A stretch of 64,000 bases of DNA from contig JBMNRA010000006.1 in the NCBI GenBank assembly GCA_050944415.1, positions 1 through 64,000 of the forward strand, in the 5' to 3' direction. This DNA is from Ruminococcus_G sp050944415 (GTDB taxonomy: Bacteria > Bacillota > Clostridia > Lachnospirales > Lachnospiraceae). This document shows, piece by piece, positions 41,176-48,809 of the stretch; position 1 is the stretch's first letter, and each line of letters starts with the position of its first letter. The translations under genes were made by a program, and so were the position numbers. A model generated the notes under the pieces. It was not told where the DNA came from and searched no databases. It was given only the letters and a program-made list of their open reading frames with translations.

Positions 41176-41943
41176 TCATTTGGCATCCTCCTGGCTCTTC
41201 GCCGCCTCGTTCACACAGCGCAGGGCGTTCAGGCTGCGGGGATAGCCAATAAAGGGGAGACACTGGGAAATGACCTTGATAAGAAATGCCTTGTCATTGC
41301 CGATCCGCATATTGCCAGCGGCGTGAGAGGTGAGCTGAGGCTCGCATCCACCCTGGGCGGCCAGGAAGCAGAACGTAATCATCTCCCGCTGCTGGTAGTT
41401 CAGACCCTTGCGGGTGTAATAATCGCCGAAGCAGTTATCCGCAAGCCAGCGATTAATATGACGGCTCTCCTCCGGGCCGCTATTCTGAAAGCCCCGCATC
41501 CTCTCGCCGAAGATGTCTGCCTGTGCCTGATTTCCTGCTTCCATCCGTGTATCCATCGTGGTAGTAGCCTGCCCTTCCAGCGGCAATTTCACCCCACGAG
41601 ATGTGAGAATATCATTGACAGCATGGAGGAACGGGAACACCCGTCCAATGCCCAGATACGCCACCGCCTGGTAAACGATCTCCTTGGCCTCAACTGGCGT
41701 CACACCAAAGTTCAAAGCGGCGGGCAGCATGGCCTTATACTCATCGATGCTTTGACTTCCAATCAGTGTGGCTAGAATAGCCATCATCCGGGTGCGGTCG
41801 TCCAGATCATCGCTGTTTACCACCTCGTCAAAGGCGAAGTTGTCAAACCGCTCGATGAACTCCGGGTCTGTTTCCAGAAAGCTGGAGTGATAGCCTGGAA
41901 ACATCCGCTCATGATATTCTTTAGAAAACTTTGAAATGCTCAT
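41176..41943 (-). CDS. Carboxymuconolactone decarboxylase (CMD) family protein
   Basis: A 255-residue protein with two AhpD/CMD-like helical repeats. One lies near residues 45-110 (DLDDRTRMMAILATLIGSQS), the other near 155-235 (LNYQQREMITFCFLAAQGGCEPQL, HAAGNMRIGNDKAFL). The redox C-x2-C of AhpD is not clearly present, so decarboxylase or unknown activity is possible. It sits with flavodoxin and DUF362 genes in a stress-redox island. The specific reaction is unknown. Confidence 0.85.
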   Translation of the reverse strand: MSISKFSKEYHERMFPGYHSSFLETDPEFIERFDNFAFDEVVNSDDLDDRTRMMAILATLIGSQSIDEYKAMLPAALNFGVTPVEAKEIVYQAVAYLGIGRVFPFLHAVNDILTSRGVKLPLEGQATTTMDTRMEAGNQAQADIFGERMRGFQNSGPEESRHINRWLADNCFGDYYTRKGLNYQQREMITFCFLAAQGGCEPQLTSHAAGNMRIGNDKAFLIKVISQCLPFIGYPRSLNALRCVNEAAKSQEDAK

Positions 41944-41959
41944 GATTTTATTCCTTTCT

Positions 41960-42074
41960 TCAAAAAAGAAGCAGCCAACGGCCGTCCTGTTTCACATATT
42001 TGTCGTAATATCTGACTCCGTGAACAGTGATCTTATCCACGCCATCCACCTCATTGACAGATGCATGTGATTCT
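41960..42074 (-). pseudogene. NTF2/SnoaL-like domain, C-terminal fragment
   Basis: About 37 residues (HASVNEVDGVDKITVHGVRY, then YDKYVKQDGRWLLLF) match the last strands of an NTF2-like fold. The reading frame has no start of its own and abuts the stop of the DUF362 gene at 42075, as if a deletion removed the rest. A complete NTF2-like gene lies at 43293-43661. Confidence 0.55.
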
Positions 42075-42959
42075 TTAGTCCAGGGAAATAACCTCGTATT
42101 CCCGGCTTCCAAGGCCATGCTCCGCTGCCGCTTCCACTGTGTGAATACCATGACGGGAATCCATACGCTCGATCAGTGCCTTTTTGCCGGGGTCAGGGGA
42201 ATTGACAACTGCATCATAGCAAGCCTGATCTACCGCCACCGGGTCCACAGAGGCAAAAATGCCAAGATCAGCCATCTCTGGTTCCGCCGGATGGGAATCG
42301 CAGTCACAGTCCACCGAAAGCCGGTTCGCCACATTGATATAGAGCATATTTCCCGCTCCTTTATAGGCGATAACCGCCTTGCAGGCATCCGCCATGGACT
42401 CCAGGAAATGATCCTGGGGCGGAAGTTTTTCAAACAGCTCCGCCGCGTTAGTGGTCACACCGGCGGTATGGATATAGGTCTTTCCGTGGGTAGAGCCGAT
42501 TCCGATGCTGATGTTCTTCAGCGCCCCGCCGAAACCACCCATGGCGTGACCTTTGAAATGGGAGAGGACCAGGATGGAATCATAGTCGGCCAAATGCTCA
42601 CCTACAATGTCCTTATCCAGATGGAATCCGTTCTCCACGGGAATTTCCATTTCCCCGAACTCGTCCATAATGTCGCAGGGAGCCATAGACTTAAAGCCGT
42701 GTTCTTCGATCGCCTTCCAGTGGTCTTTCGGGTCCATCCGCCTGCCCGCATAGGCGGTACAGCACTCGATGATGGTGCCGTTCAGCTTCTTCACCAGATT
42801 TCCTATAAGTTCCGGGTGCAAATAGTTGTTCCCGCCGGGCTCTCCAGTAGAAATTTTCACGCCCACCTTGCCCTTCAGTTCCACACCAAGAGCCTGATAG
42901 ATTTTCACAAGGCTCTCCGGCGTGATCTCTTTTGTAAAATATACTTTTGATTTTTCCAT
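42075..42959 (-). CDS. DUF362 domain protein
   Basis: A 294-residue DUF362 protein: GVKISTGEPGGNNYLHPELI, ECCTAYAGRRMDPKDHW, SILVLSHFKGHAMGGFGGAL and ASVDPVAVDQACYDAVV. It lacks the C-terminal 2x4Fe-4S ferredoxin domain that many family members have. The family appears with anaerobic redox proteins; no reaction is established. The N-terminal part is closely similar to residues 75-160 of the lipoprotein fusion at 44738, so the two arose by duplication. AAGGAGG precedes the ATG. Confidence 0.88.
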   Translation of the reverse strand: MEKSKVYFTKEITPESLVKIYQALGVELKGKVGVKISTGEPGGNNYLHPELIGNLVKKLNGTIIECCTAYAGRRMDPKDHWKAIEEHGFKSMAPCDIMDEFGEMEIPVENGFHLDKDIVGEHLADYDSILVLSHFKGHAMGGFGGALKNISIGIGSTHGKTYIHTAGVTTNAAELFEKLPPQDHFLESMADACKAVIAYKGAGNMLYINVANRLSVDCDCDSHPAEPEMADLGIFASVDPVAVDQACYDAVVNSPDPGKKALIERMDSRHGIHTVEAAAEHGLGSREYEVISLD

Positions 42960-42972
42960 AGTGAAATCCTCC

Positions 42973-43276
42973 TTACAGATTTTGAACTGCGCTCTGAGCC
43001 CACTGGCTGATGCCGGCCTCTGATTGTTTCACTTCATGCCCTAAAAATTCCCCGCCGGGGATGATCTTTTTCCCGTCCCAGCTGCACTGCTCCAAAAAGG
43101 TCACCACCGGCATGGGCAGGGTATTCCACCAGTTGGGGAAGCCCAAAAAGATCACATCGTAGCCGCTGATGTCCGGACATTCTTTCGGTATGTCCTTTTT
43201 CCAAGTTGACAATCTTCATCCCCGGAGCGATGGTCTCGTCCTTCAGGGAATAATACACAACTGCGATCTTTTCCAT
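42973..43276 (-). pseudogene. Flavodoxin, frameshifted with internal deletion
   Basis: The frame starts MEKIAVVYYSLKDETIAPGM followed by KIVNLEKGH and then goes out of frame. The second frame (KECPDISGYDVIFLGFPNWW, then NTLPMPVVTFLEQ) continues the flavodoxin to its C-terminus. About 50 residues of the middle are absent. Intact flavodoxin and a third, truncated flavodoxin lie at 44047 and 45427. A nonfunctional copy. Confidence 0.8.
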
Positions 43277-43292
43277 TGTTTTCCTTCCTTTC

Positions 43293-43661
43293 TTAGTAGG
43301 TAGAGGCTATTGCCTTCGTGATTTGCCACTTTCCGTCCTGTTTTGCCAGGCTGCATACAAGCTGCAGCCGCCAGGTATGCCATCCCCCGCCAAAGACAGC
43401 CGCATGTACCAGGCTCTGCCCCGTCAACTTTCCATGTTCTCCATCCAGATGGACAATGATTTTCTGATGGAGGGCAGAGCTGTAATTCAAAGTGCCGTTC
43501 TGAACGGCCTGGATGAACGCCTCCAAAGGCTGGCGCATCCCGGTCATGTGAATCAGCACAAACTCCGGCGCCAGTACCTCCCGCAGAATGGGTTCGTCTT
43601 TTTCCACCATGCCCTGGTACATCCTGCAGTAACATGCCTCGGCAATTTCCCGATCATCCAT
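43293..43661 (-). CDS. NTF2/SnoaL-like domain protein, 122 aa
   Basis: A small cone-shaped-fold protein: MDDREIAEACYCRMYQGMVE, then PEFVLIHMTGMRQPLEAFIQ and a closing LVCSLAKQDGKWQITKAIAS. Such domains are enzymes or binding modules and cannot be assigned by fold alone. A GTG nine bases upstream (43670) is an alternative start; it would overlap the stop of the cyclophilin-like gene by four bases. Confidence 0.75.
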   Translation of the reverse strand: MDDREIAEACYCRMYQGMVEKDEPILREVLAPEFVLIHMTGMRQPLEAFIQAVQNGTLNYSSALHQKIIVHLDGEHGKLTGQSLVHAAVFGGGWHTWRLQLVCSLAKQDGKWQITKAIASTY

Positions 43662-43666
43662 ACCGT

Positions 43667-44044
43667 TCACCGTCCTTGCGCCGTGTCCGTTTCCAGCCGG
43701 ACCGTTACTGTGCCGCCGGCTGTTTCCAGAAAGGAGGCGGCATCCTCTTCAAATTCACCAAGATAAGCTACCGCATAGGGAGAAATGTCTACATCCTGAA
43801 AAAGGAAGGACAGAGCGTTCCATCCATCAAAGTAGCTGATCTGATTTCTCTTTGTCTTGGAAATCATCTGACAGCCCTTTTGCGGAAAGGATTCAGGCAG
43901 TCTGCCATAGTATTCATGGTCTCCCCGCGCCTGCATCCGGAATTCAATGGGGCAGAGTTCTGCCAGCTGTACTGTCAGCGGATTTTCTTCCAACCGGGCA
44001 TGAAAAACCGTACCATTGATGGAAACCTGTAAACGCACAGACAT
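43667..44044 (-). CDS. Cyclophilin-like fold protein, 125 aa
   Basis: A beta-rich protein beginning MSVRLQVSINGTVFHARLEE, with QLAELCPIEFRMQ and SYFDGWNALSFLFQDVD, features of the cyclophilin-like DUF369 family, which has the cyclophilin barrel without proven isomerase activity. The start at 44044 is two bases beyond the flavodoxin stop. It is part of the flavodoxin-to-NTF2 transcript. Confidence 0.75.
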   Translation of the reverse strand: MSVRLQVSINGTVFHARLEENPLTVQLAELCPIEFRMQARGDHEYYGRLPESFPQKGCQMISKTKRNQISYFDGWNALSFLFQDVDISPYAVAYLGEFEEDAASFLETAGGTVTVRLETDTAQGR

Positions 44045-44046
44045 CC

Positions 44047-44562
44047 TTACACCAGCTTCCTGACCCATGTCTCCACTTTGCTGCGGGAGTTTGCCGCTTC
44101 CGCTCCATGGATGGACAGGCCGCTTTCCACCTTGGCTCCCTTACAGATCTTCTTCAGATCCCGCTCGCTGGAACCCATGCCGCTGCCCTCGTTGGTGCAG
44201 AAGGGCAGGATGCGCTTGCCCGTCAGGTCGAAATGCTCCAAAAAAGTGAACATGGCCATGGGCATGGTTCCCCACCAGTTGGGGTAGCCCACAAAAATGG
44301 TGTCGTACCCATTCAGGCTGTCCGGGTATGCCTTCAGCTCAGGGCGGGTGTTCTGCCGCAGTTCCGTCTTTGCCTCATCGATGCAGGTGTAGTAGTCGGC
44401 GGCGTAGGGTTTCACCGTATCAATCTCAAACAAATCGCCGCCGGTCATGTCGGCGATCATCTCGGCCACAATCTCGGTGTTGCCCTTTGCCAGGTTCCGC
44501 ACGATGCCGTTTACATAGTTCTCACCCTTGCGGGAATAATACACAATCAATGTTTTGCTCAT
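44047..44562 (-). CDS. Flavodoxin family protein, 171 aa
   Basis: A 171-residue flavodoxin-type FMN protein: LIVYYSRKGENYVNGIVRNL with phosphate-binding region, FVGYPNWWGTMPMAMFTFLE and LPFCTNEGSGMGSSERDL. FMN-binding pattern P-N-W-W-G matches the NAD(P)H-dependent flavodoxin group common in anaerobes. It is preceded by AGGAGG and by a promoter at 44595-44622. It heads the transcript with the cyclophilin-like and NTF2-like genes. Confidence 0.9.
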   Translation of the reverse strand: MSKTLIVYYSRKGENYVNGIVRNLAKGNTEIVAEMIADMTGGDLFEIDTVKPYAADYYTCIDEAKTELRQNTRPELKAYPDSLNGYDTIFVGYPNWWGTMPMAMFTFLEHFDLTGKRILPFCTNEGSGMGSSERDLKKICKGAKVESGLSIHGAEAANSRSKVETWVRKLV

Positions 44563-44594
44563 GGGTAATACCTCCTGTTTGTTTTCTAACTTCT

Positions 44595-44622
44595 ATTTTA
44601 GGCGGGATCAGAAAATCTGCAA
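44595..44622 (-). promoter_or_regulatory. Promoter of the flavodoxin operon
   Basis: On the minus strand, TTGCAG (44622-44617) and TAAAAT (44600-44595) are 16 bases apart. Bases following the -10 (TAGAA) match the SDR promoter at 40944. Confidence 0.5.
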
Positions 44623-44662
44623 TTTCACTTTCGAGGGTATTTGATTAGTTCAGCTTATGCGA

Positions 44663-44698
44663 AAAAAGAAGGGGCATATCAAGAATAGATAGCCCCTT
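44663..44698 (-). terminator. Terminator after the DUF362-AKR fusion
   Basis: On the minus strand, AAGGGGC (44698-44692) pairs with GCCCCTT (44675-44669) and is followed by CTTTTTTCG. It lies 40 bases past the fusion-gene stop. Confidence 0.7.
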
Positions 44699-44737
44699 GA
44701 TTCGTTTTAGATTACAGCCTGTGAAAATCACTCCTGC

Positions 44738-45430
44738 CTATTTCATTTCCTTCTCCCAGTAACGAATCACATTCAGCTGCGCCTCATCACCGAGCTTCTC
44801 CATTGCCTTAATTTCTTCCGCTGACAGTTCAACTGCAGCAGCTTTTACAGCATCCTCTACCTGATATACTTTTGTCACTCCGATGATCGGCAGTGTCCCT
44901 TTTGCAATAGCCCATGCCACCGGGATCTGCGCTGTTGCTACATGATGACGATCCGCGATCTCAGTATATCCATGGTCTTCCGCTACCTGATAGTGCATGG
45001 CTGTATTGGCACGGGAACCGCCGTATGCCGTATTGCATTCCACAATCGTAGGATCATCAAAAGACTGTACCAGATCCCCGATCAGGTCTGTACGGAGATA
45101 GTTGCTTCCCGGTTCCCCGGTGGAGAGCTTCACCGCGATGCTTTCTTCCGGTGACGCCTGCAGGGCTTCATAGACTGCGATCAGCCCGTCTGAACTGATG
45201 TCTGTTGTCATATAAACAGCCGGAGATCCCGATGTACTGTCTGCACTGTCAGTTTCAACAGATGAGCTGACCGCTTCTTCCTGCATATTCCCTTCTGGAT
45301 CATCTTCTGTCCGTACGGGAATCTCTCCTGATGTATCTTCTGCCGGTCCTTCTGTTGCCCGGCTGCATCCGGCAAGCATACTCATGGCAGTAATAACGGC
45401 AATCAGTGTACTCACAACTTTTTTTCTCAT
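44738..45430 (-). pseudogene. DUF362 lipoprotein fused to an aldo/keto reductase C-terminus
   Basis: An open 230-residue frame of two unrelated parts. Residues 1-25 are a lipoprotein signal (MRKKVVSTLIAVITAMSMLA then GC). Residues about 75-165 match DUF362 (VKLSTGEPGSNYLRTDLIGD, ECNTAYGGSRANT). From about residue 165 it is the end of an aldo/keto reductase (TAQIPVAWAIAKGTLPIIGV, then a terminal helix). The DUF362 half lacks its C-terminal half, and the AKR part lacks its active site. A deletion most simply explains it. A new function is possible, since the frame is intact. Confidence 0.75.
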
Positions 45431-45918
45431 AAATCCTCCTTTTTATGCAGCGATAGTTTTCCAGAAATTTTTTCCAGCCATACATGTACTATATCCTGCA
45501 GATTTTCTCTCCCATTTTCCAGCACATACAGGCTCCTCCCCATTTTCGCTGTCGGACACAGTTTTCTAATTGCCTGTTCCATGCCTTTGTCTTCTCCACC
45601 ACAATGGCTGAAAAAAGGAAAAAGGATCTTTCCTGTCATATCATTTCCCTTTAGCCATGTCGCCAGAGAAGGGGCGATGGTTTCGCACCAATTGGGCGAA
45701 CCGGCAAAGACTACATCATATTTGTCAGCTCTTTCGGTGATCGGAAGCAGCATAGGAAACTTTCCGGACATGCTTTCTTCTCTCACCTGACTTAAAAGGC
45801 GTCCAAAATCTGCCGGATAAGGCTGCCTCGGATAGATCTGGTTAAGTCTTCCGCCTGTCTGTTCCTGTATTACTTCTGCGATCTTACGGGTCTTTCCGGA
45901 AAATGCTTCAGTCCAATC
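45427..45918 (-). pseudogene. Flavodoxin lacking its N-terminus
   Basis: The frame TEAFSGKTRKIAEVIQEQTG and onwards to DVVFAGSPNWCETIAPSLAT and FPFFSHCGGEDKGMEQAI is flavodoxin-like. The first beta strand and start are missing: upstream in the same frame comes a TGA that ends a different small ORF (45919-46110). A GTG at 45786 could start a shorter product of 119 residues. It is the third flavodoxin in this island. It overlaps the start of the fusion gene by four bases. Confidence 0.65.
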
Positions 45919-46110
45919 TCATCCGACTTTATACCCTGTGTCGATCAAATGCCGGATCATCGCCCACATTTCGTTACTGTCAAACATTTCTATTTCTCTG
46001 CACCCTGATACACGATGAAAATAAATACATTTCTGTGCCTGTGAAATCCAGATACTTTTCTCCTTTTTTCCTCTGCTTTCATATGTTTTGGATAAGTTTC
46101 TTTCCGCCAT
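45919..46110 (-). CDS. Small ORF, 63 aa, unrecognised
   Basis: A 63-residue frame starting MAERNLSKTYESRGKKEKSI and ending IRHLIDTGYKVG, preceded by AGAAAGGA. The C-terminal 35 residues have a compact look (CIYFHRVSGCREIEMFD) but match no family I can name. It lies upstream of, and in frame with, the truncated flavodoxin, so it may be the remaining start of a rearranged gene. Confidence 0.4.
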   Translation of the reverse strand: MAERNLSKTYESRGKKEKSIWISQAQKCIYFHRVSGCREIEMFDSNEMWAMIRHLIDTGYKVG

Positions 46111-46269
46111 AGCTCTATCCTTTCTCACCAATCTGTAAAAGTAACAAAGCAGTTCCTGCCCACACAGACTGATAACCGAAATCATCCCACTGTTTTTTCA
46201 TTATAAATAGCTGTTATTCCCTTTGTCTAATGCTTGTCTATTATGGAAAATCATACTTTCTCCGTATAC

Positions 46270-46322
46270 TGAAAATAGCTATGACATCAACAACCTACGC
46301 TGTTGATGCCATAGCCATTTTC
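46270..46322. repeat. Long imperfect hairpin after the broken LysR gene
   Basis: GAAAATAGCTATG-A-CATCAACA and TGTTGATG-C-CATAGC-C-ATTTTC pair over about 22 positions around a short loop. It follows the stop of the LysR pseudogene on the minus strand and may be its terminator, though the T-tract is short. Confidence 0.55.
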
Positions 46323-47192
46323 AATGTTCCTGTATTGTCTGTACGAAAAGAGACGCCGTCTGGGAAAACAGATGGTTTTTCTTCCACAGGATCACGCTCC
46401 TGGTGATATGCTCCGGAATGATCTGGCGGAAACAGAGTTCCGGATACGCATGTATGGCCAGAGCGCCGTCCAGGCAGACTGCGCAGCCCATTCCTGCTTC
46501 AACCAGCAGTGCGCTGTTGGAAAGAATATTGTAATAAGCCGGAATGTTCAGATGCCTTTCTTCGCACTGCATCCAGTGAAGAATTTGATTTTTCGCATTT
46601 TCTCTTCCCGGCATGATCAGGGATACTGTTTTATATCATCCACTGTTACTGTCTCTTTTTCCGCCAGCTCATGATCCCGCCGGATGAGGATCCCCCAGGT
46701 TTCCTTCTGAGGGAGTCTTACATATTCAAATTTTGCGGTGTCAATAGGCTCCATCACAAGCCCCATGTCAAGCAGCCCACGCTCGATCATCTCTTTAATG
46801 TTATCCGCCATGCCATTATAAAGATCAAACTGAACGTCAGGATATTTTTCTCTGAAATCTTTCATATGAGCAGCCAGCGTCCGGCCGCCTACCGCTTCCG
46901 TCGCGCCGATCCGGACTGTGCCGCAGATGACATCCTTTTGATCTTTAAATGTATGTTCCAGCTTGCCTGCAAGTTCTACGATCGTTTCTGCCTGCTGTTT
47001 AAATTAATACCCTTCGTCCGTCAGCGTAACAGAACGTTTGCCCCTGATCAGCAGTGCTGTTCCCATTTCATCCTCCAGCTCCATTAACTGACGGCTGAGT
47101 GTCGGCTGGGTAACATGAAGAATATCCGCGGCTCTCGTAATATTGCCTTCGTCCGCTATTGTCAGAAAATATTTCAGTACACGCAGTTCCAT
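46321..47192 (-). pseudogene. LysR family regulator, broken by a stop and a frameshift
   Basis: The first segment encodes the winged-helix (MELRVLKYFLTIADEGNITR, ITRAADILHVTQPTLSRQLM) and ends at a TAA near 47004 within DEGY-stop-FKQQAE, where a Leu codon is expected. The effector domain continues (VRIGATEAVGGRTLAAHMKD) to a TGA near 46617 after DDIKQYP; beyond that, the frame is shifted by one base and continues SLIMPGRENAK to the C-terminus. Neither stop is amber, so pyrrolysine cannot rescue it. A second, intact LysR gene is adjacent. Confidence 0.88.
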
Positions 47193-47251
47193 CTTATTCC
47201 CTCCTGCCAAATATCATATTATCTATTACCCAGCTCCCCCGAAATTCTGAT

Positions 47252-48145
47252 TTAATTTTCACCGATCATAAGCTTACGCAGGATATCCGCAAATTCTTCA
47301 ATATAATAATTTGTCTGGTCCTTTCTCCAGAATGCGCAGTAATTCCGCATAATCTGACGGCCTTCCTGACAGATCGGCAGTCTTCGGATCGAAGCTCTTT
47401 CCGGCGGAAGCGTTCCCACGCTTTCAATCGGCAAAAAGCCCCGATTGCTCAGCACCAGCAGACGGCCTTCTTCTAAATTGTCCGCAAACAGATAACTGCC
47501 CCCAAATCCCAGCGTATTTTGATAATATTCCTGTTCCGCGTTCTGCTGTTCCCGTGAAGTGATCAGAATGCAGGGAGTACGCCTCAGCTCCTCGATTCGG
47601 ACATATTCCTGCCGGCTGAGAGGGTTATTGACGGAAAGCTCTGCGTAGCATCCGCACTTCATCAGCTCATAATTCATATAAGTGTCAGAAAACGCTCTGC
47701 GCTGATCGCTCAGTATCAGATCCACTCCGCCAAAACGAAGCAGATCATAAAGCTCTTCATGGGCTCCGTTTACTATATTAATGGCAACTTCCGGGTATAT
47801 TTTCGAAAATTCCTCAATCGCCTGATAGAGTTCCAGCCCGCTGTAGCATCGTAAATATCCGATGCGCAGCTGTAATTCATTATCTGTTCCAAGGCGTTTC
47901 GTTTCACGAATCAGCTCGTCAACCTGCTCCAGGATTGCTTTACAGTGAGAATAAAAATACTGACCAGTCGGCGTTATTGTAAACCGACGATTCCTCCGGT
48001 GAATCAGTTCAACTCCCAGTTCTTTTTCCATTGACTGAATCTGCTGGGAAATGGCTGACTGAGAAATGTAACACTGTTCCGCTGCCTCTGTGAAACTGTT
48101 ACAGTCAATAACAGCCACAAAATATTTCATCTGCTTTAACAGCAT
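47252..48145 (-). CDS. LysR family transcriptional regulator
   Basis: A 297-residue regulator: an N-terminal helix-turn-helix (MKYFVAVIDCNSFTEAAEQC, then YISQSAISQQIQSMEKELGV) and a LysR substrate-binding domain (LRIGYLRCYSGLELYQAIEE, VDLILSDQRRAF). The start at 48145 is chosen for its GGAGGAG site; a longer frame adds 16 unlikely residues. Position next to the flavodoxin and DUF362 genes suggests it controls some of them, but the effector is unknown. Confidence 0.92.
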   Translation of the reverse strand: MLLKQMKYFVAVIDCNSFTEAAEQCYISQSAISQQIQSMEKELGVELIHRRNRRFTITPTGQYFYSHCKAILEQVDELIRETKRLGTDNELQLRIGYLRCYSGLELYQAIEEFSKIYPEVAINIVNGAHEELYDLLRFGGVDLILSDQRRAFSDTYMNYELMKCGCYAELSVNNPLSRQEYVRIEELRRTPCILITSREQQNAEQEYYQNTLGFGGSYLFADNLEEGRLLVLSNRGFLPIESVGTLPPERASIRRLPICQEGRQIMRNYCAFWRKDQTNYYIEEFADILRKLMIGEN

Positions 48146-48198
48146 AACCTGCTCCTCCTTTGGTGGCGCTTGTGCAGCACAGGCCTGATACATAAAAT

Positions 48199-48690
48199 TC
48201 AGCCCCGGCGGGTCACCAGTTCAATGGCTTTTTTACCAGAAAGATGTTCTATCGTCATATCCAGCACACAGAGACTTTTCCATTCACGTTCTATTTCCCG
48301 GCTGCGGCTGTCCTTACTCTCTTCAGGCGCATATTTCAAAGCAAGCTTTTCTATGGCAGCCCTTTTTTTCGAATCATCTTCCAGTATTTTTACAGTTCCA
48401 AAAGCGATGACACTCCGGAAATGTGTAGTAAATTTTTCCGGAACAATATCATCCTGGCCAATTACGCAAAAAGATGCTTTGGAACTTTTGTTGACAGCAT
48501 CCACTTTATGACCTTCTCTGGCACAGTGAAAGTAAATATGAGAGCCATCGCAGACATAGCTCAGCGGCACCGCGTATGGGTATCCTCCATCTCCGTGGAG
48601 AGCCAGAACGCCAGAGGTTCCCTCCGTCAATACAGACATATTTTCTTCCTGAGTCATCTCCTGCCGTTTTCTCCGCATTCTCCTGAACAT
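48199..48690 (-). CDS. Pyridoxamine 5'-phosphate oxidase-like flavoprotein (NimA/YhbP type)
   Basis: A 163-residue split-barrel FMN protein: SVLTEGTSGVLALHGDGGYP, then YAVPLSYVCDGSHIYFHCAR, EGHKVDAVNKSSKASFCVIG and a C-terminal helix. It resembles the nitroimidazole-resistance-associated family; a flavin-dependent reductase role is inferred. The ATG at 48690 follows AAGGAGG; a longer frame would begin inside the leuS terminator. It lies between leuS and the LysR gene. Confidence 0.85.
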   Translation of the reverse strand: MFRRMRRKRQEMTQEENMSVLTEGTSGVLALHGDGGYPYAVPLSYVCDGSHIYFHCAREGHKVDAVNKSSKASFCVIGQDDIVPEKFTTHFRSVIAFGTVKILEDDSKKRAAIEKLALKYAPEESKDSRSREIEREWKSLCVLDMTIEHLSGKKAIELVTRRG

Positions 48691-48736
48691 TTTCAACCTC
48701 CTTATTATTTTCTCCCTTATCCGATTCATGCGCAAA

Positions 48737-48788
48737 AAACGCCTTTCTTCCATTCTTTCAAAAACCTGACAGAATGGGAAAGGCGTTT
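48737..48788 (-). terminator. leuS terminator
   Basis: On the minus strand, AAACGCCTTTCCCATTCT pairs with AGAATGG-AA-GAAAGGCGTTT, with a two-base bulge, followed by TTTGCGC. It is a strong 18-bp hairpin 20 bases past the leuS stop. Confidence 0.85.
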
Positions 48789-48809
48789 ACCCGGTGGCAA
48801 TTAATTATT

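Noticed and set aside
40951..44935. AKR pieces at 40951 and 44738 as two halves of one gene split by an insertion
   Set aside because: Both are on the minus strand, but the C-terminal piece lies upstream of the internal piece, the wrong order for a single interrupted gene.
46617..47006. Read-through of the LysR stops as pyrrolysine
   Set aside because: The stops are TAA and TGA, and the second break also needs a frame change.
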